In this document: piece after piece, positions 33,333 through 43,660 of the stretch
How positions within the stretch are numbered: position 1 is the first letter of the stretch
Layout: every line of letters starts with the position of its first letter
From: Brachypodium distachyon
Taxonomy: Eukaryota; Streptophyta; Magnoliopsida; Poales; Poaceae
DNA length: 64,000 nt
Reading direction: 5' to 3'
NCBI RefSeq assembly: GCF_000005505.3
Contig: NC_016131.3
Coordinates: 24,853,001 to 24,917,000 of the forward strand
Notes under the pieces: generated by a model
Told to the model about the DNA's origin: nothing
The model's database searches: none
The model's input: only the letters and a program-made list of their open reading frames with translations
Position numbers and translations under genes: made by a program

Positions 33333-34231
33333 TGTCACACCAGTGGCACCTGGGGTACCACCGCCGCACGACGCGTGGGTCGCATCACTGAGTTCCCGGG
33401 GGGGTCTTACCCCGGGCGGCAGCGAACTGGCTGCCCGGCAAGCTACCAGCCCGGAAGGGCTAGCGGGGCTTCGGGGAATATTCCTGCCAGGGCACCTCCC
33501 GGGAAGTCACTTGCCGGGAGGCGGGGTTCCCGGGCGCCAGTTCCCGCTGTAAGGGCGGGGCCGAGCGAGCAGGGCGGCGACGCCACGTGGGTGCGCGCTG
33601 GGCGCCCAGTGTGCAGTCTCGCCAGGGCGAGGAGTGAGCCGCACAACGCATTTAATGAGCCGACAGGAGGGGTGTTATCCGTCTTGTCGAGCGAACAGTG
33701 ACTGTCCAGTCCTATTTCTTAGGCTCTATACCCCTAGCAGCGGGGTTGGCGTTCATGCATGCATGCCAGCGCACCGAGGAGGAGTTGCCCAAGCTTCTTG
33801 CTCGCCACTTGTAAACCATGCACCGTGGCACATGTGGTATCCCCTTGGCTATAAAAGGAGGACCCCTGCCAACACTCAAAGGGTTCTACGGTCTCACAGC
33901 TCGACACTAGCCTTAACCAAAAGTAGTAAGGAGCACTTAGCCAAAGGGAGAGGATACCCGGGAACTCATCGGGCAACCTGTAAACACTTGGTTTTGCGGT
34001 AACACGAGCTCAGACAAGCAGGAAGTAGGGTTTTACACCTCCGGGTGGCCCGAACCTGGGTAGAACGTGCGTGCATGTGTTCCTAGCTTGCGTGCATTCT
34101 GGGTGCACCTCTTTGCAGGTTACGTGCGCCATCGGCCATGCCGGCGGTCGCCAGAGCGATCCCGGCCGCCCCTGCCGAACCAAAAAGGGGGTGCCGGCGC
34201 ACCCCCGGTGTCGGAGCCTCGCGCGACGACA
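33333..34231 (+). repeat. Right (3') LTR of the gypsy element (899 bp)
   Basis: It starts TGTCACACCAGTGGCACC and ends GCGCGACGACA. It matches the left LTR over about 840 bp with scattered differences. A TATAAAA box lies at about 33850. Confidence 0.9.
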
Positions 34232-36985
34232 GAGGCGAAGAAAGTTACATGCCCCCTCGGGTTAGAGGTCATCAGATACCATGCTTGTCCGCTGGACTGC
34301 ATCATATATAAGGGCGACTACAAAGACATGCACATCTGTCCAGTATGCAAAACATCCCGATACAGGAAGAAAGACCCCAATCCTGACGGCGGCGAGGAGG
34401 AAGAAGTGAAGCGTGATCCGGCGGCAAAGACGGTCTGGTATCTCCCGTGTGGCACCAGGCTGGAGCGTTGGTTCTAGAACGAGAAGGAGGCCAGGTGGTT
34501 CCTCTACCACGATGCGACTCAGGCGGATATCGATCCCGAGGGCGTGTACCGCAGACACGCCGCAGATGCGGCTCAATGGAGGACTCTGGACGACGAATTC
34601 TCCGAGTTCGGCGCAGAGCCCAAGAACATCAGGTTCGGGATGAGTACGGACGGGATCAATCCGTTCGGAAACTTGAGCAGCAAACACAGCACATGGCCGG
34701 TGATCCTGTTCATATACAACCTCCCCCCGTGGCTTGTCATCAAGAGGAAGTACATCCACCTATCAATGCTCATACAAGGCCCTAAGCAGCCTGGAGCTGA
34801 TCTGAACGTGTATCTAGAGCTGCTGAAGGATGAGCACAAGGAGCTTTGGGAGAAGGGTCGAAAGGTTTGGAACGCTCATAAGAAGGAGGAGTTCACCTTT
34901 CAAGCAGCTCTCCTGACATGTGTGCATGACTACCCGGCGAACGGGAACTCATCCTGCAAGTCAACACATGGGTACAAAGCGTGTACAAATTGCGGGGACG
35001 AGACAGAAGGGTTGTTCCTGCCAGAATCAAAAAAGATTGTGTACATGGGACACCGTAAGTGGCTGGAGATGAAGGACCCGTGGAGGGATGATAAGAAAAA
35101 CTTCAACGGGAGGGCAGAGAGGTGGCACAAACCGACGGAACTGATTGGACACGAAGTATATGAAGTTGTCAGGGACCTCGAAGTCATGGCCGGGAAAGCA
35201 CAGCCGGCTACTGGTCCAGATGGCCGCCTTACGTACAAGAGGAGGTCTGTGTTCTGGGACCTGCCTTACTGGAGGTTCTTACAGAGCCGTCACACCATAG
35301 ACGTCATGCATGTCGAGAAGAACGTGTGCGACAGCCTGTTGGGCTTGATAATGCACCACGCGGACAAGTCAAAATATGGACCAAAGGCACGGAAGGACCT
35401 GCAGTGGATGGGGATAAGGGAGAAGCTGTGGCTGATAGAGGAAGAGGCGCCGTAGGAAAACAAGGATGGTGAACTCACGATATATACGCGATGCAAACCT
35501 GCGTGTTACAGTCTGAGCAAAGCCGAGCTGCATAGAATGTGCGAGTGTCTCCATGGCATCAATGTTCCATCGAACTACTCATCCATCATCAAGAAACTCG
35601 TTGACATGAAGAGCCAGAAGCTGGTTGGCATGAAGTCTCATGACTGCCACGTGATTCTCACGCAGCTACTTCCGGTTGCAATAAGAGGCTGCATGGAGCC
35701 ATGGGTGAGAGAGACGGTCATGAAGCTCTGTGGACCGTTGCCTGCAACTGAGGGACGCAATGATACAGATATTGTGCGAATGTGAGATGTTCTTTCCCCC
35801 AACGTTCTTCGACATTATGGTCCATCTGATGGTCCACGTCGCCGATGAGATCTTGTTGTTAGGGCCATCGTTCCTGCACAACATGTTTGGGCCCGAACAA
35901 TACAACGGGGTGCTGAAGCGATATGTTCATAACAGAGGGTGTCCCGAAGGAAGCATCATGGAAGGCTATTATGCAAAAGAGTGCGTTGAGTTCTGTATTG
36001 ATTGGTTGGTGGACCGCAAACCCATAGGGGTCCCCGAATCACGACATAAGGGGAAGCTAGAAGGTGAATGTGGGCTTGGCCGGAAGGATCTTGATGTGCA
36101 TGCCCCCTAAAGAATGGACGACTTTATAAGAGCACACACAATGGTGCTGCAACTCACGCCAGAGGTCGAGCCGTTCATCGACATGCACATAGAAGAACTT
36201 TGAAACCTCAACCCTAACAGGAATGATGATTGGATCCGGCGAAAATACAATTCTACATCCGCCTTGTGGCTCAAGGATCTTTGGTATCCGAGGGCTGCGG
36301 CGAATGAAGATGAGAAGATTGTCCAGAAGTTGTCACGGCTTCCCGACCGCAATGGCATGACATACCAGTCATACGCAATGAATGGGTATACATACTACAC
36401 CAAGGCTCAAGACAGTAAGAGTATGCACCAAAACAACGGTATAGTACTCGTTGCTGAGACGGGGACCGACAGCGAAGGCCAGACTGAAGCGTACTACGAC
36501 GTGGTCGAAGAGATCTGGGAGCTTAACTACACCTTCACCACCATCGCCATGTTTTGCATCAGATGGGCACGCAATGTCAGGCATAAAGATCATAGGTTCA
36601 CAACGATGATTCTGCCAAAAGAGGTTCCCCGTCATCAAGTGAACGTCAAAAGAATCTCGGCACTGCTTGAACCATGACAATTTGCTTCCAAATGCAAACA
36701 AGTCTTCTTCACAGAAGACCCGATAGAGAAAAACTGCATAGTCGTGAGGAGAGGCAAAAGGAGCATTGTTGGGGTCGACGGAGTAATTTCGCAACAAGAC
36801 TATGAAGGTTTCCCCGATCCCACAACCAGGCAAGAAGAAGAGGTGGCAAGACGGACGATCCAGACAAGAAAGGAGTCAAAATTACCCACACAAGACGGGG
36901 CCTACGCCAGAAGCAGCCACGATGAGGTCCAAACGTATAAGAGAAAAGAGAAGACAACAAAGAAAAAAGACAAGATTGTCCAATA
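34232..36985 (+). pseudogene. CACTA Tnp2 transposase, main part
   Basis: Reading resumes exactly at the end of the right LTR with EAKKVTCPLGLEVIRYHACP, then HICPVCKTSRYRKK. It continues through the Tnp2 core (PF02992 type: MSTDGINPFGNLSSKHSTWP, IYNLPPWLVIKRKYI, VMHVEKNVCDSLLGLI), a DUF4218-like part (HDCHVILTQLLPVAIRGC, VFFPPTFFDIMVHLMVHV-type stretch, FLHNMFGPEQYNGVLKRYVH) and a DUF4216-like part (35-40 residues around 36490-36610). Breaks: TAG at 34477, TAG at 35453, frame changes near 35760, TAA near 36107, a TGA near 36201 and TGA at 36675. The Tnp2 family moves CACTA elements; this copy is inactive. Confidence 0.9.
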
Positions 36986-37040
36986 GTTCACTATTTGTGT
37001 AATTTTGATCAATTATGCTCGTTGATGATTTTCTATGTAA

Positions 37041-38177
37041 TTTGAATTCTAACGAGGTTCGAATTTTAACTTGTTAAAATTTGAAAACAAATGCTGTAAA
37101 TTTGTTCGAAATATTTTTCTAGTGCGAATGCATATTTTATTTGCTTGTTTCGATTTCGGTAACAATTACATTACAGAATGCATATTTTATTTCAGAATGA
37201 ATATTTTTTGAATAATTTTTATATTTATTACTTTTATTTTCATTATAAAGGAGGAAAAAAAGATTTTTAAGCCCGCCCGGGTCAACCGAGCGTTTCGGGT
37301 TCGGGCCCAGCCAGGCGAACCTGGGAGCAGCCTACTACCTACTAGGCCAGCGCACCCTGGGCACACGGGGTTGTAATCCGAGCCCACATTGAACATTACA
37401 GGTAACGGGCCCACGGGCCAGGTTTGAATTCTAACGAGGTTCGAATTTTAACTTGTTAAAATTTGAAAACAAATGCCGTAAATTTGTTCGAAATATTTTT
37501 CTAGTGTGAATGCATATTTTATTTGCTTGCTTCGATTTCGGTAACAATTACATTACAGAATGCATATTTTATTTCAGAATGAATAATTTTTATATTTATT
37601 ACTTTTTATTTTCATTATAAAGGAGGAAAAAAAGGTTTTTAAGCCCGCTCAGGTCAACCGAGCGTTTCTGGTTCGGGCCCAGCCAGGTGAACCTGGGAGC
37701 AGCCTACTACCTACTAGGCCAGCACACCCTGGGCCCACGGGGTTGTAATCCGAGCCCACATTGAACATTACATGTAACGAGCCCACGGGCCAGGTTTGAA
37801 TTCTAACGAGGTTCGAATTTTCACTTGTTAAAATTTGAAAACAAATGCCGTAAATTTGTTCGAAATATATTTCTAGTGTGAATGCATATTTTATTTGCTT
37901 GTTTCGATTTCGGTAACAATTACATTACAGAATGCATATTTTATTTCAGAATGAATATTTTTTGAATAAATTTTATATCTATTACGTTTTATTTTCATTA
38001 TAAAGGAGGAAAAAAAGGTTTTTAAGCCCGCCCGGGTCAACCAAGCGTTTCGGGTTCGGGCCCAGCCAGGCGAACCTGGGAGCAGCCTACTACCTACTAG
38101 GCCAGTGCACTCTGGGCCCACGGGGTTGTAATCCGAGCCCACATTGAACATTACAGGTAACGGGCCCACGGGCCAGG
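37041..38177. repeat. Three tandem copies of a ~380-bp unit
   Basis: Copies start with TTTGAATTCTAACGAGGTTC at 37041, about 37423 and about 37795, and each ends with GGGCCCACGGGCCAGG. A fourth, partial and diverged copy lies at about 38462-38640 (TTAGCCCGCCCGGTCAAC onward). The block lies between the Tnp2 gene and the internal subterminal-type repeats. Confidence 0.85.
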
Positions 38178-38319
38178 CGAGGAGAGGCGGTGAGAGGTTA
38201 GAGGAATATTCGGAAGCTGATGCACACAGGGGAGAAAGCCTTATATGCTGGTCGGAACGCGTGTAAACTAGCGAGGTGGGACTAAACTCCCACCTCGCCT
38301 CGTGCAGCAGCCCGCAGAA

Positions 38320-38965
38320 GGCCACCAGTGGCGGTTATCCAAAGAAACCCGCCACTGGTGCCCGTACCAGTGGCGGTGACTCCCGGAAACCCGCCACTGG
38401 TACACGTACCAGTGGCGGTGACCCCAGGAGACCCGCCACTGGTGCGTGCTAACAGAAAGGAGGGAAAAAAGTTTTTTAGCCCGCCCGGTCAACTAGGCTG
38501 TTTCAGATTCGGGCCCAGCCAGGCGAACCGGAAGCTGCCTACTATCTACTGGGCCAGCAGAGCACGGGCCCACAGCGCTATAATCCGAGCCCACAAGTGA
38601 ACACATAGGGTACCGGGCCCACAGGCCAGGCGAACGGGAGTGGAAGGGAGAGCGGCATTTGATTTTATCCGGAATCTGAAACAGGAGGGGGAGGAAGCTA
38701 TTTATGCTGGTCGAAACGCTTGTAAACTAACGAGGTGGGACTAAACTCCAACCTCGCCTCGTGCGGCAGCCTGCAGAAGGCCACCAGTGGCGGTGACGTC
38801 ACAGGAACCCGCCACGGGTGCCTTAAAGCACCGGTGGCTGTGATTACAGGGAAACCCGCCACCGGAAGGGGTCACCAGTGGTGGGTGCTATAGGACTTAG
38901 GGATTTCCCAAATCTTGTCCCACTCACCACAGGCGGTGATTTGTGTGAAACCCGCTACTGGTAAT
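38320..38965. repeat. Internal CCACCAGTGGCGG repeats of the CACTA element
   Basis: Subterminal-type motifs occur here in the middle of the element, with two copies of the TATGCTGGTCG..CTTGTAAACTA block (near 38247 and 38706) that also occurs at 21126. They sit upstream of the second gene. Confidence 0.8.
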
Positions 38966-39604
38966 GATTTCAGAATGCACTATTATACTCCTATTATATT
39001 CTCTGTGTTCCCAAAAAATATAGCAGTTGTACTTTTGGGTGTATAATAATATTGTTTGTTCCCAATACAAGTTTTAGACATTAATTCATAGTATTTCATA
39101 CAAATTTATGTGATTATGTGTGGCTTTTCTGCTAATTTAATTTCATAAAATTCAATTTTCATCGAAATGAGCTAAAACTTTGCATGGGAACACCTATCAG
39201 TCTAATGAAGCCACATGGAAAAAATCAAGGTCAAAGTTGTTTTAATGTTACAATTTGGATGTGGGCTTAGAAGATATCAGAGATATCTACCTAGATGATC
39301 CCAATATGGTATTCTTATGGCCTTCATTTGGAATTTTGACACCAAACTTCATATGCAGGCATATTGTTGTGTGAGAAGCTTCCATGCCAAATATCAGACC
39401 ATTCTGAGCAATTTCCTAATTTATAACAATTTTTAACCACAGTAAGCACTGCAAAAACATACATATTTCATTTTCAGCAATGCATTTAGCATTCAAAACA
39501 TTAGTGAGACAAGAAATTATTATTATACACTTGAAAGTACAGGTACTATAAATTTCAGATAGACACAAAATATAATAAGAATATAATATAAAGCCAAAAT
39601 AGTC
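38966..39604. other. AT-rich internal CACTA segment
   Basis: I see no gene, repeat or terminus here. It contains no match to the CACTA end, which argues against two separate elements meeting at this point. Confidence 0.4.
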
Positions 39605-39870
39605 GCAAGTGGCGGGTAGTTTTCAGATCCCGGCGGTGGTTGTTTAGTACCCACCACTAGTGAGCACCAATGGGGGGTATCCTTGAGAATGGCCACTCGT
39701 GGTCTCAGTTAGCAATGGCGGGTATATGCTGTTACCCACCACTGGTGGTTTTGCGTATATATATAGGACGCACTGGACTTGGCAAAAATTTGTATTCGAG
39801 ACGCGCGTCTTTCCCAGACCAGCAGCGCTCACTCCCTAACCCTACGGCGAAGCCCTGCCTGACTCCGCCA
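39605..39870 (+). promoter_or_regulatory. Promoter and leader of the second CACTA gene (copy of the first)
   Basis: A short cluster of CACCACTGGTGG-type motifs (39609-39750) is followed by TATATATATAGGACG, ACGCGCGTCTTTCCCAGACC and CGGCGAAGCCCTGCC. This mirrors the order and wording of 21200-21420 ahead of the Tnp2 gene. Confidence 0.6.
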
Positions 39871-40474
39871 TCGCCGCCGCCGCAAACCCTAGCCGCCGTC
39901 GCAAACCCTAGCCGCCGCCGTCGCAGCCCTTCCCCGCGCTGCCGCCGCAAACCCTAGCCGCCGCGATGTCTTTGCAGGGGACGTAGGGAAGAAGACCCGC
40001 AGAGGCAAGGTGCGGGCGCGACCCCCGCGGCCGCCGACCCCACGGCCGCGATGTCTTTGCAGGGGACGCTGCCGGAGCTCTTCCGCGATCCCCGCTCCCA
40101 CCGACCCCACGGCCGCGACCCCCGCGGCCGCCGACCCCGCCGCGACCTATGCCCCCCCGGCCGCGCCCCGTCACCCCCCCGGTAGCGACCCCTGCTCCCG
40201 CCGACCCCACGGCCGCGACCCCCGCGGCCGCCGACGCCGCCGCCACCATGCCCGCCGCCCCGACTCCTCCGCCGGCTAACGAAGCCCCTGCCCCGGTGAG
40301 TCAAATTAGGTTCAATTAGGGCTGAATCATGTTTTTTAGGGTCCAATTAGGGTTGAATCTTGTTGTTTATGTTTAATTAGGGTTTAAATATTGTTGTTTA
40401 TGTTTAGTTAGGGTTTAAATATTGTTCTTTATGTTTAGTTAGGGTTTAAATATTGTTGTTTATGTTTAGTTCTA

Positions 40475-40695
40475 GCTAATTTTTTTTAAATAATACGATT
40501 TTTTTAATCATTTAAAAAAATAATACGCGTCTTTAAATTTTTTTAAAAATAATACGGCCTCGGCCTGGGCGAGGCCGATTGGGCCCAGGCCGATTAGGCC
40601 CAGTCGGCCTCGGCCAGGCCGACTGGATAGGCGGCCAGGCCGACTGGACAGGCGGCTTGCAGTCGGCCTGGCCGAGGCCGACTGGATTCAATTCA
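40475..40695 (+). repeat. Left terminal inverted repeat of the MULE
   Basis: It matches the reverse complement of 48345-48568: AAATAATACGATTTTTT, then an AT-rich stretch, AATAATACGGCC, then alternating TCGGCC/GGCCGA blocks. Confidence 0.88.
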
Positions 40696-41107
40696 TTTTT
40701 TTCTGGCCCGATTCGAAGTAATTCCATGTTTTTCTTCGGATCCTTCCGATCTTTTGAACTAAAAGTAACACGCCGAATCCGATTGGAAGTAATTAGTCTT
40801 CGCCGCTAGTTCGTTGCATGATCAACACATACACGGCCGAGGCCCATTTTTGTCTCGAATCCTTGCGGTTTTTTGAACTTAAAGACTTGACAACTTGGAT
40901 AAAGAGTAACATATATCGAGAAATTGCTGGACAATTTCTGTGTCGATTCTTTGCGGTTTGTTTGAACTGAAAGACTTGATATTTGGATAAATTAACGTAC
41001 ATCGATAATGTGCTGGTTATGGAACCAAGGCACGATTAAATTAACATACATTGGTAATACGGCAATTGGACATAATTAAAGATAGCAAATACATAAAAAC
41101 ACAAGCA

Positions 41108-41664
41108 CTACTGAGTCCACTTAGGCCATTTTCCGCTCGTATCACCACGTTCTTCTGCAGCCTTTGCCACGGCGGCCCTTTCTCTTTGCCTCTCCATTTC
41201 TGCCTCACGAGCATCCTTGCGCCTTCGTTCCTCCTCTTGCATCTCAAGCGCTTTCTCCCTGTTTTTCCTTACTGCTTCGTCAATCCAACAACGTTGTTCC
41301 TCCCTATGCTCTTTCATCCCTCTCTCTTGCTCCTCTTTCTCCTGGGCTGCAGCTTTTTCTGCACGCTCCTCCGCGTGGAAACGCTGCCATGCATTTCGGG
41401 ACCTTGTTTTGATCTCTTCCACCGCCCAATCCGGCATCTCTGTGTCAATCCAACGATACCACATGCATAGGGGCGGAGGAGACTACAAAAAAGCCTACTG
41501 TTACAAATCTGATATGACACAAAAAACATGTTTTAGAACACCTAAATGTGCTTACCGGAGGCTTGTCGTACGGCGAAACCGGGACAGGTGGTTCATACTC
41601 ATAGTTTGCGCACATGAAAAACCTCATGCCCAGCTTATCTGAAAAATCTGTCACCTCCTTCACC
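41108..41664 (-). pseudogene. Third MULE ORF, coiled-coil protein with short Cys-containing head
   Basis: Two segments read on the minus strand: 41664-41560 (GMRFFMCANYEYEPPVPVSP) and 41464-41108 (WYRWIDTEMPDWAVEEIKTR followed by Glu/Arg/Lys-rich helices). A short intron probably lies between them. The first part resembles the small zinc-ribbon head plus WIDTE motif found in unnamed grass transposon ORFs; the second is a strong coiled coil. I cannot name a family and the function is unknown. Confidence 0.5.
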
Positions 41665-42202
41665 TTGCATAGATTGCCGCACTAACACCTGAGATGTTCC
41701 ACCCCCCGAGGCAACATCGCATCTTTCATCCTCCTCGGCCTCTCGCCCTGGTCCGAGCAAGGCAAACTCATTTGGGGACACTGAAATATTGGAAAAAACA
41801 GTAGTGGGAAGGATGCTTGGATGACTACCGGAGATGAGGTATTTATAGGCTCTCAAACTCATTCTCCCGCCACCGTTTCCCTCCTCTTTTTCCCGCCTGG
41901 TTTTCGCGCCTCCTTTTCGCGCCACCGTTTCCTGCCTCCTTTTCGCGCCACCGTTTCCCGCCTCGTTTTCCCGCCATCGTTTCCAGCCTCGTTTTGGCGC
42001 CATCGTTTACTGCCTCCTTTTCCCGCCTCCTTTTACCGCCACCGTTTCTCGTTTATTTTAAGTTGGCGGTTTTAATTTCAGTCTTTCTATTGCATATGTA
42101 TTTAAGTCCTACCGTTATTTATATGCAAATGTAACTTGAATGAGAAATATACATACCCTGTGGCTGGGTCTGTGGACGAAACTCGAAGTTCATCCTGGGA
42201 CT

Positions 42203-43360
42203 CTACTGGTGCTGCCACGACGAACCTCCAGCCTCAAGAGAGGGCTGCTGCTGGTGGCACGCCGAACCTCCAGCCTCAAAAGAGGGCTGCTGCTGGTGCC
42301 AATAGTCGAAAGAAGACTGCGGCTGGTGCCACGACGAACCTCCGGCCTGCTCAAGAGGAGGTCGCCTGGGCGTCGACTGTTCTGGTAGACGTGGACGCGG
42401 GTGGTGTCGGGGGTGTGGTGCTTCCTGCTGACATGGCCGCTGCTGGTGCGTGGAGTGACGAGGGGGCCGTACGGACGCCTGGTGGTGAACGACGTTGGAA
42501 GTGCGGGTGCACGTGATAGCCGCATAAACAGAGCGTAGCTTCTCCTCCATTCGTCTAAGCCAGGACTGGTGCGGCTCCCGTGGTAGTAGAAGTGGACCAG
42601 TCGAAAGCGAACGTCCATACGCAGCGAACTCGGCCTGTAAATCCTGTGTCAACTGAGCCTGCAATTGGCACGAAGAGTATTACATATATATGGCAAAGTA
42701 CGTAACAAACACATGCATTATGTTAAGAGAAGATACTTACCGCGTGCTGTCTAGAGCCTGAAGTAGACTGGCTAGGGTACATATCTTGCAAACTCGGCTC
42801 GGCTATCTCCTGGGGGTGAGAGTGCTGAATGATGGTCAATCGGGTAGCTGTCATGTACCTCTGCAAATATCCGTTGAATAGATCGAGATCAAAGGCCGCC
42901 AATGGCCAAACCCGTGTCGTCGCAGTCTCCCACTCTGTGACGTACGACTGAACCCTCTGCAGCCACTGAGTCTGGGTCCTGGTACTTCCCTTCCTGGTAA
43001 ACCTGAGATCGCAATAGAAAGTTGAACAATAAATTCTGGACAATTCTGGGCGACAATCATAAATTGGAGAACTGCAGATACCTGTGGACGACCTGTGGAA
43101 ATGGATCCTCCGTCGGTGGAGGAACGACCAATTGGCGTGCCCCAAACTGCCTCATGACCCTCTGTTGGGCCTTCTCCTCCACGCAGACGTCGAAAATGAT
43201 CTTTGATTTTGTCATCCAGGCAGGGTGTATCATCCAATTTTCCTTAGGAGTGCGCGTGACAAGGGGCTCGACACTCCCAGGATGCGCCACCAATCGAGCA
43301 GCCCAATGCTTACTCTCAATCTCTGGAGATAGCAATGATACTCTCTCCATTTTGTGCCTG
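42203..43360 (-). pseudogene. Plant mobile domain (PMD) C-terminal fragment in the MULE
   Basis: Minus-strand exons read RVMRQFGARQLVVPPPTEDP, then (after an intron from about 43080) VQSYVTEWETATTRVWPLAA and FNGYLQRYMTATRLTII, then a Gln/Pro-rich tail with a ~42-bp repeat (FEAGGSACHQQQPSLEAGGS). The QFG..PPP..HR and Y..RYY..TR-like arrangement resembles the C-terminal part of the aminotransferase-like plant mobile domain carried by many MULEs. The N-terminal half is not visible. This may be a degraded gene or an alternative 3' part of a transcript running on from mudrA. Confidence 0.55.
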
Positions 43361-43429
43361 CAACATTTATAAACATAGTTAGACATACAAATTAAAGTTA
43401 ACCATAGTTAAACCGAGAGTACATATTAA

Positions 43430-43660
43430 AACATAGTTGAACAAGCGTAGAAATTAACACACAGTTCCACACAGAGTACAAATTAAAACATAGGGCACAA
43501 ATTAACACTTAGTTTCACGGAGTACAAAATAAAACTTAGTTCCACATAGAGTACAAATTAACACATAGTTTCACGGAGTACAAATTAACACATAGTTCCA
43601 CATATTGTACAAATTAAAACGTAGGGTACAAATTAACACATAGTTTCACATATGCATGAT
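43430..43660. repeat. Short imperfect tandem repeat downstream of the MULE transposase
   Basis: Phrases such as ACAAATTAACACATAGTTTC and GTTCCACA recur about every 30 bases. No coding potential. Confidence 0.6.

Larger units (their letters stand above)
22288..34231 (+). mobile_element. Ty3-gypsy retrotransposon, Tat-like, nested in the CACTA Tnp2 gene
   Basis: The right LTR (33333-34231) is complete. The left LTR (22288-23135) lacks the first 58 bp. A pol relic runs on the + strand and a long antisense reading frame lies between pol and the right LTR. Order of protease end, reverse transcriptase, RNase H, then integrase identifies gypsy; the antisense ORF after pol points to the Tat/Grande-like group. 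Gag is essentially absent. The 5-bp target duplication cannot be checked because the left junction is deleted. Confidence 0.88.

Noticed and set aside
38940..39000. Possible junction of two separate CACTA elements
   Set aside because: No terminal CACTA or TAGTG motif is present, and the second gene's 5' module mirrors the first, which fits an internal duplication better.
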